From NCBI RefSeq assembly GCF_026967935.1, contig NZ_JAPVBL010000001.1, positions 124,001-188,000 on the forward strand: a stretch of 64,000 nt of DNA, given 5' to 3'. This DNA comes from Modestobacter sp. VKM Ac-2982 (GTDB lineage: Bacteria; Actinomycetota; Actinomycetes; Mycobacteriales; Geodermatophilaceae). Of the stretch, positions 7,805 through 17,628 are shown one piece after another. How positions within the stretch are numbered: position 1 is the first letter of the stretch; the number at the start of each line of letters is the position of its first letter. Made by a program: the position numbers and the translations under genes. The notes under the pieces are model-generated. The model made no database searches, was not told the origin of the DNA, and was given only the letters and a program-made list of their open reading frames with translations.

Positions 7805-8394
7805 GCCGCCTGGACCGCCATGTCCCAGAAGGCGACCTCGGCGGCGACGACCTCGGTGAAGACGTCGTCCTGACCACCGCCCACCGCATCGGCCGCCGTC
7901 TCCAGGCCGGCGACGTAGCCGGCGAAGCCCGGCACGGTCCAGTGCTCGACGAACTGCCGGTAGGCCGGCGCGCCGGGCAGCGCGGTGGTCCAGGCGTCGA
8001 GGTAGGTGCGCTCGATGGTCCACAGCGCGGTCAGCGCGACCGGCACCTCGGCGGCGTCCAGCCGGTCCAGCAGCTCGGCGTAGGCGGCGGTGGCCGGCAG
8101 CGCGGGTGCGCTGAGGTCCAGCCCGCGGGTGGCCGCCTGCTCCTCGAACCAGGCCAGCTCCTCGACCAGCGCGACCAGGCCGCCGGCGAGCACCGCCTGG
8201 GCGGCCCGCGGCGCGCGGGCCAGCAGCCGGGCCTGGAAGCGCAGCAGGTCGGCGACGAAGCGGGCGTCCTGGACCAGCCAGGTGTCGAAGGCGCCGGCGG
8301 GCAGGGACCCGTCGCGCACCGCGATCAGGAACGGGTGCGCGGTGGCCGCGCGCCAGCTCTCGGGATGACGTCGAAGCAGCTCGGCGACCGGCAC
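7801..8394 (-). CDS. TenA-like protein without the catalytic Cys
   Basis: 197 residues with the TenA fold signature at the N-terminus (AHPFLIAVRDGSLP, WLVQDARFVADLL) and a matching C-terminus (EVVAAEVAFWDMA). Where its neighbour has the catalytic Cys, this protein reads LTALWTIERTYLDAW, with no Cys. It therefore belongs with the TenA_E-like group, which uses other residues and probably acts on a related pyrimidine. First gene of the minus-strand operon. The GTG start at 8394 lies seven bases after a TAGAGT -10-like element, suggesting a leaderless mRNA. Being adjacent to a Cys-type TenA argues for two consecutive salvage steps, which is inference. Confidence 0.78.
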   Translation of the reverse strand: MPVAELLRRHPESWRAATAHPFLIAVRDGSLPAGAFDTWLVQDARFVADLLRFQARLLARAPRAAQAVLAGGLVALVEELAWFEEQAATRGLDLSAPALPATAAYAELLDRLDAAEVPVALTALWTIERTYLDAWTTALPGAPAYRQFVEHWTVPGFAGYVAGLETAADAVGGGQDDVFTEVVAAEVAFWDMAVQAA

Positions 8395-8401
8395 GGCGCG
8401 G

Positions 8402-8407
8402 ACTCTA
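8402..8407 (-). promoter_or_regulatory. -10 element for a leaderless TenA operon transcript
   Basis: Reads TAGAGT on the minus strand, ending seven bases before the GTG start codon at 8394. That spacing would place the transcript start at the start codon, a common arrangement in actinobacteria. No good -35 is seen. This operon has no TPP riboswitch of its own. Confidence 0.4.
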
Positions 8408-8416
8408 CGAGGTGGC

Positions 8417-8422
8417 TATGGT
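8417..8422 (+). promoter_or_regulatory. Likely -10 element for the cytX-thi operon
   Basis: TATGGT (TAnnnT type) lies about 28 bases ahead of the second TPP aptamer, so the transcript would begin shortly before it. The -35 is not convincing. Confidence 0.35.
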
Positions 8423-8450
8423 GGGCCCCGTCATGGCGTCGAGCCATGTG

Positions 8451-8537
8451 CGGGAGCTCGGAGGACCGGGCTGAGAGGGCGGCTGACGCGCCGCCGACCG
8501 CTGGAACCTGACCGGGTAATGCCGGCGTAGGGAGCCC
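8451..8537 (+). promoter_or_regulatory. TPP riboswitch (THI element) 2
   Basis: Contains CTGAGAGGG, a GC-rich variable stem (GGCGGC...GCCGCC), and the thi-box core ACCTGACCGGGTAATGCCGG followed by CGTAGGGAG. The closing arms pair as CGGG (8451) with CCCG (8534). The GGGAG near 8529-8533 is both the aptamer 3' end and the only ribosome binding site for cytX (ATG 8541), so ligand binding would hide the site directly. Confidence 0.93.
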
Positions 8538-8540
8538 GTG

Positions 8541-9884
8541 ATGAGCACATCTGGAACCGTCGGCACGACCACATCCGGTGCGGACGCACCGCTCACCCTC
8601 ACCGAGCCGGCGGCCCGCACGCTGGGCTTCCGGGAGTCCGCGGGCCTGTGGGGCAACCTGGGCATCAGCCTGCTGCTGCCGGTGGCCGCCGTCTACGTCG
8701 TCCTGCCCGGGCGGCCGCTGTCGGTCACGCTCGGCGCGATAGTGGTGGGTGCCCTGATCGGCGCCTCGCTGCTGGGGCTGGCCGCCGCGGCGGGCGCCCG
8801 CGAGGGGGTGCCGGGGATGGTGCTGCTGCGCGGCCTGCTCGGCCGGCGGGCCTCGTACCTGCCCACCGCGCTGAACCTGGTGCAGTGCATCGGCTGGGCC
8901 ACCTTCGAGATCGTGATCATCGCCGAGGCGGCGTCCCGGGTGCTGGACGCGCCACGCTGGCCGTTCGTGCTGCTCGCCGGGGTGCTCGCCACCGCGATGG
9001 CGCTGCGGCCCCTCGGCGTGGTCCGGGTGCTCTCCCGCTACGCGGTGTGGGCGGCGCTGGCCGCGATCGTCTACCTGTTCGTCGAGGTGCTCTCCGAGCC
9101 GCTCGCGCCGCTGGACGCCGGCGGCGCCGCGTCGTTCTGGACGGCGACCGACATCGTCATCGCCCTGCCGATCTCCTGGTTCCCGCTCGCCGCCGACTAC
9201 ACCCGGCATGTGCGCAGCGGCCGGGTCGCCGGCACGAGCACCGCCCTGGGCTACGGGCTGGCCACCGTCGCGATGTTCACCCTCGGCGTGCTGGCGCTGG
9301 CCGCCTACGGCAGCTCCGGCCTCGACGTCATCGACGCGCTGCTCGCCGTGCCGCTGGGCGCGCTGGCGGTGCTGGTGCTCGTCACGGTCGAGCTCGACGA
9401 GGCGTTCGCGAACGTCTACTCCACCGCCGTGTCGGCGCAGAACGTGGTGGCCCGGCTGGACCGCCGGCTGCTCGCGCTGGGCGTCGGCGCCACCGCCACC
9501 GTGCTCGCGCTGAGCTTCGACATCGTCGCCTACGAGCCCTTCCTCTTCCTGATCGGCGCGGTCTTCGTGCCGCTGATCGGCGTCTTCCTGGTCGCCTACG
9601 CGCTGCGCGCCCCCGGCCGGTGGGACACCTCGGACACCGCCCCGGCCCGGCTGGTCTACCTGCTGCCCTGGCTGGCCGGGTTCATCGCCTACCAGCTGAC
9701 CCTGCCGACCTTCTTCTCCGGCGTCGGCGCCGGCTGGACCTCCTGGTGGGCCGCACGCCAGACCGACCTCGGCATCGACCCGGCCAACGGCTGGTCGGCC
9801 TCGCTGGTCAGCCTGGCCGTCGCGGCGTCCCTCACCGCGGTGGTCGCGCTGCTCGACGCCCGCCGCGGGCGGCAGCGGGCATGA
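8541..9884 (+). CDS. cytX: NCS1-family hydroxymethylpyrimidine/cytosine-type permease (CytX)
   Basis: 447-residue inner-membrane transporter with about 12 hydrophobic segments. It opens with LTEPAARTLGFRESAGLWGN and has WFPLAADYTRH, a motif of nucleobase:cation symporters of the NCS1 family. TPP-riboswitch-controlled members (CytX) import hydroxymethylpyrimidine or related bases for thiamine synthesis. ATG 8541 is seven bases from GGGAG; a GTG codon just before it (8538) is an alternative start. The last bases overlap the thiE start (ATGA), so it leads the thiE-O-S-G operon. It fits an organism that imports the pyrimidine half and makes the thiazole half. Confidence 0.87.
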   Translation: MSTSGTVGTTTSGADAPLTLTEPAARTLGFRESAGLWGNLGISLLLPVAAVYVVLPGRPLSVTLGAIVVGALIGASLLGLAAAAGAREGVPGMVLLRGLLGRRASYLPTALNLVQCIGWATFEIVIIAEAASRVLDAPRWPFVLLAGVLATAMALRPLGVVRVLSRYAVWAALAAIVYLFVEVLSEPLAPLDAGGAASFWTATDIVIALPISWFPLAADYTRHVRSGRVAGTSTALGYGLATVAMFTLGVLALAAYGSSGLDVIDALLAVPLGALAVLVLVTVELDEAFANVYSTAVSAQNVVARLDRRLLALGVGATATVLALSFDIVAYEPFLFLIGAVFVPLIGVFLVAYALRAPGRWDTSDTAPARLVYLLPWLAGFIAYQLTLPTFFSGVGAGWTSWWAARQTDLGIDPANGWSASLVSLAVAASLTAVVALLDARRGRQRA

Positions 9885-10507
9885 CCGGGTCGCTGGGCCG
9901 GCTGCACGTGCTCACCGACGCCGACGGCGGCCCCGGTGCGCTCGCCGTGGTCGCGGCCGCGGTGGCCGCCGGGGCGCCGGTGGTGCAGGTGCGGGCCAAG
10001 GGCTGCAGCGACCGGGTGCTGCACGACTTCGCCCACGCGGTCGTGCAGCTCTGCCGGCCCGCCCGCACCACCGTCCTGGTCAACGACCGGGTCGACGTGG
10101 CCCTGGCCGTCGGCGCCGACGGGACGCACCTGGGCGCCGACGACCTCCCGCTCGCCGCCGCCCGGCGGGTCGCCGGACCGGGGCACCTGCTCGGCGGCAC
10201 GGCCCGCGACCCGCAGCGGGCCCGGCAGCTGGTGGCCGAGGGCGCGGACTACCTGGGGGTCGGCCCGGCCTTCGCCACCACCACCAAGACCGGGCTCCCC
10301 GCCCCGATCGGGCTCGCCGGGATCGCTGCCGTGGCGACCGCGGTGCCGGTGCCGGTGATCGCCATCGGCGGGGTCACCGCCGCACGGGTCGGGCAGCTGC
10401 TGGCCGCCGGTGCCGCCGGGGTCGCGGTGGTCGGCGCGGTCACCGCCGCCGCCGACCCCGGTGCCGCGACGGCGGAGCTGCTGCGGGCACTGGAGGAGCC
10501 CCGGTGA
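9881..10507 (+). CDS. thiE: Thiamine-phosphate synthase
   Basis: 208-residue TIM-barrel enzyme that joins hydroxymethylpyrimidine diphosphate and thiazole phosphate to give thiamine phosphate. Motifs: QVRAKG (usual QLR-K), VNDRVDVAL, HLGADDLP, DYLGVGPAFATTTKTG (phosphate-binding and Mg region) and IAIGGV. Length is normal. It overlaps cytX by four bases at its start and thiO by four bases at its end. A second ThiE-like gene sits at 12645; this copy has the better-kept active-site motifs, so it is the likelier true synthase. Confidence 0.92.
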   Translation: MTGSLGRLHVLTDADGGPGALAVVAAAVAAGAPVVQVRAKGCSDRVLHDFAHAVVQLCRPARTTVLVNDRVDVALAVGADGTHLGADDLPLAAARRVAGPGHLLGGTARDPQRARQLVAEGADYLGVGPAFATTTKTGLPAPIGLAGIAAVATAVPVPVIAIGGVTAARVGQLLAAGAAGVAVVGAVTAAADPGAATAELLRALEEPR

Positions 10508-11612
10508 TCGACGTGGCGGTGGCCGGGGGCGGGCTGATCGGGCTGTCGGTGGCCTGGCGGGCGGCGCAGCGCGGCCTGTCGGTCACCGTCGTCGACGACG
10601 CCCCGGGCACGGGCGCGTCGGCCGCCGCCGCCGGGATGCTGGCGCCGGTCACCGAGGCAGCCTACGGCGAACAGGCGCTGCTCCGGCTGTGCCTGGCCTC
10701 GCTGCAGCGCTACCCGGCGTTCGCCGCCGAGGTCGAGGCGGCCGGCGGCCTGCCGGTCGGGCTGCGCACCGCGGGCACCGTGGTGGTCGGCTTCGACGCC
10801 GACGACGTCCGGGCGCTGGACGCGCTGCACGGCTACCAGCAGGAGCTGGGGCTCGCCGTCGAGCGGCTGACCCCGCGGGAGACCCGCCGCCGCGAACCCG
10901 CGCTGACCCCGCGGCTGCGCGGTGGGCTCGCCGTCGAGGGCGACCACTCGGTCGACGGCCGGGCGCTGCACCGGGCGCTGACCGCGGCCGCCGAGGCAGC
11001 CGGGGTGCGGTCCGTCCGGGACCGGGTGGCCGGCGTTCAGGTCGCCGGCGGGCGGGCCACCGGGCTGCAGCTGACCGACGGCTCGGTGCTGTCCGCTGGC
11101 AACGTCGTCCTCGCCCTGGGCGCGCACAGCGGCACCCTCCCCGGGGTGCCGCCGCTGCCGGTCCGGCCGGTGAAGGGGCAGATCCTGCGGATGGCCGGCG
11201 CGGCCGGGCTGCTCACCGGCACCGTCCGTGCCCTTGTCCGCAGCCGGCAGGTCTACCTGGTGCCGTACGGCGAGGACGGGCTGATCGTCGGGGCGACCAC
11301 CGAGGACCGCGGCTTCGACGCCACGGTCACCGCCGGCGGGGTGCACGACCTGCTGCACGACGCGATCGAGGTCGTGCCCGGGGTGACCGAGCTGGAGCTG
11401 CTCGAGACCCTCGCCCGCTGGCGGCCCGGCACCGCCGACAACGCCCCGCTGCTGGGCCCCAGCGGGCTCCCCGGCCTGGTGCTGGCCACCGGCCACCACC
11501 GCAACGGCGTCCTGCTCACCCCGGTCACCGGCGACCTCCTCGCCGAGCTGCTGGTCACCGGGGAGCTGCCCGAGCTGGCCGCCCCGTTCACCGTCGAGAG
11601 GTTCCCGCACCG

Positions 11613-11616
<4 letters not shown>
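10504..11616 (+). CDS. thiO: Glycine oxidase
   Basis: 370-residue FAD enzyme of the DAO family that oxidises glycine to iminoglycine for thiazole synthesis in aerobes. The N-terminus has the dinucleotide motif VAGGGLIGLSVAWRAA and SAAAAGMLAPVTEA, which is typical of ThiO. Later come GDHSVDGRALH, RPVKGQILRM and the C-terminal NGVLLTPVTGDLLAELL. GTG start overlaps the thiE stop (GTGA). It supplies ThiG together with ThiS encoded just downstream, so all three are in one coupled operon. Confidence 0.93.
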
Positions 11617-13223
<1,607 letters not shown>

Positions 13224-13233
13224 GGGCGACGCG

Positions 13234-13325
13234 CCGGTCGACTGGCGGGACCCACCCCCGACCGGTGAGGTGGGCATCACATCGGGTTCATGATTAGACC
13301 TGCCCCTGCCGAGACAAGACAGGGG
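13234..13325 (+). other. Intergenic hairpins after the thi operon
   Basis: Two short inverted repeats: CCGGTCG/CGACCGG (13234-13240 with 13259-13265) and CCCCTG/CAGGGG (13303-13308 with 13320-13325). The first may end the thi transcript weakly. The second lies in the leader of the next gene. Neither has a U-tract. Confidence 0.35.
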
Positions 13326-13365
13326 TTCGCCGTGCAGACAGGCGGCCAGACAGCGAGGAGACCGG

Positions 13366-13806
13366 GTGACGGGCGAGCGCACCAGCCTTGCGTGGCCGTC
13401 GTCCCCTCCGCCGCCCGCCGAGGCCGGCTGGCACTGGGCGCTGAGCAGCGTGGCGGAGCTCCCCCGGGTGCGCGCCCAGCTGCGCCGCGGGCTGGCCGAG
13501 GAGTCCCGCGGCGACCGCGAGGCGACCGAGCTCGACGAGGCCGTCGTCCTCGCCTTCGACGAGATGGCCTCCAACGCCCTCCGGCACGGGGGCGGCGGCG
13601 TGCAGGCCCGGGTCCAACGGACGCCGCACGCCTGGTTGATCGAGGTGCGCGACTCCGCGGCCCAGCGCCCTCCGCAGCCGGCGATCGGCCGCGACCCCAG
13701 CCAGGGCGGGCTCGGCCTCTACCTGATCGCCGAGATGGCCGACGCCCACGGTTGGCACCTCACCGGCGGCCAGAAGAGCGTCTGGGCGCTGCTCCCCCGC
13801 CGCTGA
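13366..13806 (+). CDS. RsbW-type ATP-binding anti-sigma regulator
   Basis: 146-residue HATPase_c domain of the anti-sigma kinase type that works in partner-switching stress signalling. It shows the N-box LAFDEMASNALRHGGG with Asn and His, and the glycine loop DPSQGGLGLYLIAEMAD. The middle DxGxG-like loop (DSAAQRPPQP) is degenerate. GTG 13366 follows GAGGAG by five bases. It converges head-on with the SpoIIE phosphatase gene, its likely pathway partner (stops six bases apart, both inside a hairpin). A related protein lies at 26097. Kinase activity and target are inferred. Confidence 0.8.
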   Translation: MTGERTSLAWPSSPPPPAEAGWHWALSSVAELPRVRAQLRRGLAEESRGDREATELDEAVVLAFDEMASNALRHGGGGVQARVQRTPHAWLIEVRDSAAQRPPQPAIGRDPSQGGLGLYLIAEMADAHGWHLTGGQKSVWALLPRR

Positions 13807-13818
13807 GCCCGCTCAGCG
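13801..13818. terminator. Hairpin holding both stop codons of the convergent RsbW/SpoIIE pair
   Basis: CGCTGAG (13801-13807), a four-base loop, then CTCAGCG (13812-13818). The plus-strand TGA (13804-13806) and the minus-strand stop (13813-13815) pair with each other in the stem. It has no U-tract, as usual for high-GC terminators. Confidence 0.5.
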
Positions 13819-16320
13819 CCCCGGCGACCACCCGTCCGGCCCGACCCCGAACGGACCGGGCGCGTCCTCCCGGTAGAGCCGGACGGCGACCAGCGCGACG
13901 TCGTCCTCGGACCCCTGCGGGCGCAGCCGGACGACGATCTGGTCCAGCAGCTGCTCCAGCGGCAGCTCCCCCAGCTCGGCGAGCAGGCCGACCAGCCGGG
14001 CGACGCCCTCGTCCAGCGGCAGGTCGGGGCCCTCGACCAGGCCGTCGGTGTACAGCAGCACGGTCGACCCGTGCTCCAGCACGGTCACCTGCTCCCGCCG
14101 GGAGGTGGCCGGGTCGACCCCGAGCATGAGGTCCGCCCGGTCCGTGGCCAGCACCTCCACCCGCCCGCCGGGGGTGAGCACCAGCAGCGGCGGGTGGCCA
14201 GCGTTGGACCAGCGGAGCCGGGTCTCCCCACGATCCCGGTCGACCTCCTCCCGCTCCAGCCGGGCCACGGCCGCGGTGGCCAGCGCACGCACCTGCAGCC
14301 CCTCCATCGCCCGGTCGAGGTCCGTGAGCACCCCGGCCGGCCCAGCACCGCCGCTGTAGGCGATGCCGCGCAGCAGGCTGCGCAACTGCCCCATGGCCGC
14401 GGCGGCGACCGTGTCGTGGCCGACGACGTCCCCGATGGCCACCACCGTCGCCCCGCCGGGCTGGCGGAAGGCGTCGTACCAGTCGCCACCCACCTGGGCG
14501 GCCTGGACGGCGGGCACGTAGCGCACGGCGATCTGGCAGTGGTCGGACTCCGGCGGGTCGGTGAGCAGGCTCCGCTGCAGCTCCTCGGCCATCCGTCGCT
14601 GCTGCTCCTGCAGCGCCGCACCGTCCAGCGCGACCGCCACCCGGTCGGCGACCTCCCGCAGCAGCTCGTGCTCCCGGGCGTCCATCGGGGCCCGGCCCCG
14701 GTCGCGGTAGAGGGTCATCGCCCCGAGCACCTGCCCGCGGGCGACCAGCGCGAGCGCCACCGCGGTCCCCGGGTCCAGCACCCAGTAGGCCTCCCGGACC
14801 TCGCCCGCCGGCAGCCCGTTCCCCACGGCGGCCGCCATGTCCGGGACGACGGTGATCTCGCCGGTCGCCAGGGCGTCGACGATCGGGGCGGTGCTGGTGA
14901 GCGCCGCCAGCCGGAGCCGGGCGTACGTGGCCGCGACCGGGCGGGCGGCCGGGTCCCGGTGCCAGCTGGCCACGTCGTGCAGCCGGCCGTCCTCCTCGAC
15001 CAGGCTGACGATCGCCCAGTCGGCCAGGTCGGGCACGACGGCCTGCACCAGTTCCTGCAGGGCACCGTGCGCCCCCCGCCGGTCCACGAGCGCGGCGGAG
15101 AGGACGTCCGACACCCGGGCGACCAGCGCGAGACGCTCGGCGTCCCGGCGGGTGGCCTCCTCGGCGCGGTGACGCTCGGTGACGTCGAGGAAGTACACCG
15201 ACAGCCCCTCGTCGCTGGGCCAGGCCCGCACCTCGTACCAGCTGTCCAGCGGCGGCGGGTACCACGCCTGGAACAGCGCCGGCTCACCGCTGTCCATCGC
15301 GTGCCGGTAGTGCCGCTCGAAGTCGCTGCCCGCCGCGGCCGGGAAGAGCTCCCAGAGGTCGCCGCCCAGCAGCTCCGCCCGGCCGTTGCCCAGCAGCCGC
15401 TCCGCCTCGGCGTTGACGTAGGTGAAGGACCAGTCCCGGCCGAGGGAGAAGAAGGCCGCCGGCATCGACTCCAGCACCCGGGAGACCTGCGCCTCGGCCC
15501 GCCGCTGGTCGGTGGAGTCGTGCGCGACCCCCACGATCCGGACCGCCGTCCCCGCGTCGTCCAGGACGGCGCGGCCGCGGGCACGCACCCAGCGGACCTC
15601 GCCACGGGGCGGCTGGACGCGGTGCTCCTGGTCGAAGCCGTCCCCGGTCGCCAGCGCCGTGTTGATGGTCGCGACGACGCCCTCCCGGTCGTGCGGGTGC
15701 AGCCGCTCGATCAGGGCGTCGAGCGTGCCGGGGAAGTCCGCGCGGTCCCAGCCGTAGAGGGCGAGCAGCCGGTCGTCCCAGATCAGCCGGTCGGCGACGG
15801 CGTCCCAGTCGAAGCTGCCGAGCTCGGCGGCGTCGATCGCCAGCGCCCACCGCCACCCGGAGGCCTCCGACTCCGCGCTGACGCCGGCCAGCCGGAGCTC
15901 GCTCGAGGCGCACTCGGCGAGCATCTCCAGCACGGCGACGTCCCGGTCGGTCCAGTCCCGTGGCGCAGCCCCGAAGACGCACAGGGCGGCTGCCAGGCCC
16001 TCCAGCGGCACCCCGAGGTAGGCCCCGACCGCACCGGAGGCGGCCGCCGACCGGCCAGCGATCCGGGGGTCGTGCGCCACGTCCCGGACGACGAGGGGCT
16101 CCCCCGCCTGCACGGTCACGGCGCACAGCGACTCCGCCAGCGGCAGCTCGGCACCCGCCGGGCCGGCACCCGGACCGCTGACGACGGCCGCCGTCTGCAC
16201 CGCGCCGACCAACGAGAGCTGGGCGACGTCCGGCCCGAGCAAGCGGACGGCCAGATCGGTCAGCCGCTGCAGCAGGGGACCGGCCACCGGCGCCACGGGA
16301 TCGGGGTGGTGCACCGACAT
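13813..16320 (-). CDS. GAF-PAS-PAS-GAF sensor phosphatase with SpoIIE/PP2C domain
   Basis: 835 residues. In order: GAF-like domain (about 10-145), PAS_3 domain (155-275, with HPHDREGV), a second PAS (about 285-390), GAF (about 400-565) and a SpoIIE-type PP2C phosphatase (about 585-810). Metal-binding and core motifs are kept: VGGDWYDAF, GDVVGHDTVAAAAMGQ, LLYTDGLVEG and DDVALVAV. Such RsbU/RsbP-like proteins dephosphorylate a STAS anti-anti-sigma factor when the sensors respond. No membrane segments, so cytoplasmic. The linker QEQQRRMAEELQRSLL is typical before the phosphatase. It faces the RsbW-type gene at 13366. The STAS protein at 25577 is a candidate substrate, which is inference. Confidence 0.88.
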   Translation of the reverse strand: MSVHHPDPVAPVAGPLLQRLTDLAVRLLGPDVAQLSLVGAVQTAAVVSGPGAGPAGAELPLAESLCAVTVQAGEPLVVRDVAHDPRIAGRSAAASGAVGAYLGVPLEGLAAALCVFGAAPRDWTDRDVAVLEMLAECASSELRLAGVSAESEASGWRWALAIDAAELGSFDWDAVADRLIWDDRLLALYGWDRADFPGTLDALIERLHPHDREGVVATINTALATGDGFDQEHRVQPPRGEVRWVRARGRAVLDDAGTAVRIVGVAHDSTDQRRAEAQVSRVLESMPAAFFSLGRDWSFTYVNAEAERLLGNGRAELLGGDLWELFPAAAGSDFERHYRHAMDSGEPALFQAWYPPPLDSWYEVRAWPSDEGLSVYFLDVTERHRAEEATRRDAERLALVARVSDVLSAALVDRRGAHGALQELVQAVVPDLADWAIVSLVEEDGRLHDVASWHRDPAARPVAATYARLRLAALTSTAPIVDALATGEITVVPDMAAAVGNGLPAGEVREAYWVLDPGTAVALALVARGQVLGAMTLYRDRGRAPMDAREHELLREVADRVAVALDGAALQEQQRRMAEELQRSLLTDPPESDHCQIAVRYVPAVQAAQVGGDWYDAFRQPGGATVVAIGDVVGHDTVAAAAMGQLRSLLRGIAYSGGAGPAGVLTDLDRAMEGLQVRALATAAVARLEREEVDRDRGETRLRWSNAGHPPLLVLTPGGRVEVLATDRADLMLGVDPATSRREQVTVLEHGSTVLLYTDGLVEGPDLPLDEGVARLVGLLAELGELPLEQLLDQIVVRLRPQGSEDDVALVAVRLYREDAPGPFGVGPDGWSPGR

Positions 16321-16460
16321 CGCCTACCCGCCCCCGCTCCGTACGCCCGCCGGCGGGAGTCTCCACCGCTGCGTACCGGAACTGATCATGCCTCGTGGCA
16401 CCGGCGCGGTGCACAGGGCCATCCCGGGCGCCGCCACTGCCCACGGGGGACGATGACCGG

Positions 16461-17600
16461 ATGGACGGAACCGCCCGCCCCCGGCAGCAGGTCGGCCGGC
16501 CACGCTCGTTCCACCCACGTTCCTGGGCCGGTGCCCTGCACCGCAGCTGGGCCCGGCACCCGCAGATCGGCCTGGCCGTGCGGGCCGCGATCGCGGCGAC
16601 GATCGCCTGGGCGCTCGCCCGCCTGCTGCCGGGCCCGGCGCAGGAGTACCCCTACTACGCGCCGTTCGGGGCGGTGATCGCCATCTCCACCACCCTGGCC
16701 GGCTCGGCCCGGTCGGCCGCGCAGTCGATCTCCGCCATCGCGATCGGGGCGGCGGTGGCGCTGGCCGCCGACGCGCTGCCCGTCCCGATCGTGGCCAGGG
16801 TCGCCATCGTGGTGACCATCGGGGTGCTGCTCGCCGGCTGGCACCGGCTGGGCGGCTCCGGCAGCTGGGTGCCGACCTCGGCGCTCTTCGTGCTGATCAT
16901 CGGCGGCGGCGACCCGCTGGACTACGTGGTGGGCTACGCCGGGCTCACGTTCTTCGGTGCGCTGATCGGCACGGCCGTCCTGGCGCTCTTCCCGCCGCTG
17001 CCGCTGGCGCCCTCGCAGACCGAGCTCGGCCGGCTGCGCGACCTGCTGGCCACCCAGCTGGAGGACCTCGCCGAGGGCCTGCAGCAGGAACACCCGCCCA
17101 CCGAGGACGAGTGGCGCGAGCGGATCCACACCATCGACCCGGTGCTGGCGCAGACCCGCGCAGCGGTCCAGCAGACCGACGAGGCCCGCCGGGGCAACCT
17201 CCGGGCCCGGCGGCACCAGCAGGACGCCGATCGGCAGTACGCCCAGGCCCGGGCGCTGGAACGCCTGACGCTGATGGTGGAGGACCTCACCCAGCTGATC
17301 GCGGAGACCGAGACCGCCGACCTCTCCCACGTGGCGCTCGGCCCGGCGCTGCGGCCGCCCGCGGCCTCGGCGCTGGCCGGGCTGGCCGAGGTGCTGCACT
17401 CGGTGGACGGCCCGACCGCCGAGCCAGACGTCACCCGCGCCGCCTACGACGAACTGCACGCCCTCGAGGACCAGTTGCGGCGCGCCCGACGGCACACCGA
17501 TGACGACCTGTTCGCCGCCAGCAGCATCGCCCTGGCGATCCGGCGCTGCCTGGCCGCGGTGGTGCCCGAGGAGCTGGCCGAGGAGGAGGCGCCCAGCTGA
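16461..17600 (+). CDS. FUSC/aromatic-acid-exporter-like membrane protein
   Basis: 379 residues. The N-terminal half has about six hydrophobic segments (AVRAAIAATIAWALARLL, FGAVIAISTTLAGSARSAA and others) as in FUSC/YccC-type proteins of the aromatic acid exporter group. The C-terminal half is a long polar, probably coiled-coil cytoplasmic region (QLEDLAEGLQQE, RARRHQQDADRQYAQARALE). Start ATG 16461 is preferred because the hydrophobic region begins soon after; an upstream GTG at 16395 is possible. Divergent from the phosphatase. Substrate unknown. Confidence 0.7.
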   Translation: MDGTARPRQQVGRPRSFHPRSWAGALHRSWARHPQIGLAVRAAIAATIAWALARLLPGPAQEYPYYAPFGAVIAISTTLAGSARSAAQSISAIAIGAAVALAADALPVPIVARVAIVVTIGVLLAGWHRLGGSGSWVPTSALFVLIIGGGDPLDYVVGYAGLTFFGALIGTAVLALFPPLPLAPSQTELGRLRDLLATQLEDLAEGLQQEHPPTEDEWRERIHTIDPVLAQTRAAVQQTDEARRGNLRARRHQQDADRQYAQARALERLTLMVEDLTQLIAETETADLSHVALGPALRPPAASALAGLAEVLHSVDGPTAEPDVTRAAYDELHALEDQLRRARRHTDDDLFAASSIALAIRRCLAAVVPEELAEEEAPS

Positions 17601-17628
17601 GCCCGATCGACGCCCGGCGACCGACAGC

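Noticed and set aside
14071-16677. Plus-strand 868-codon open frame opposite the SpoIIE sensor
   Set aside because: Composition is His/Gly/Arg-rich with no domain, while the minus-strand frame has intact GAF/PAS/PP2C motifs.
17328-17341. Other CACGTG-containing sites as parS (for example CCCACGTGGCG)
   Set aside because: They match only the central six to eight bases; the four listed sites match all 14.
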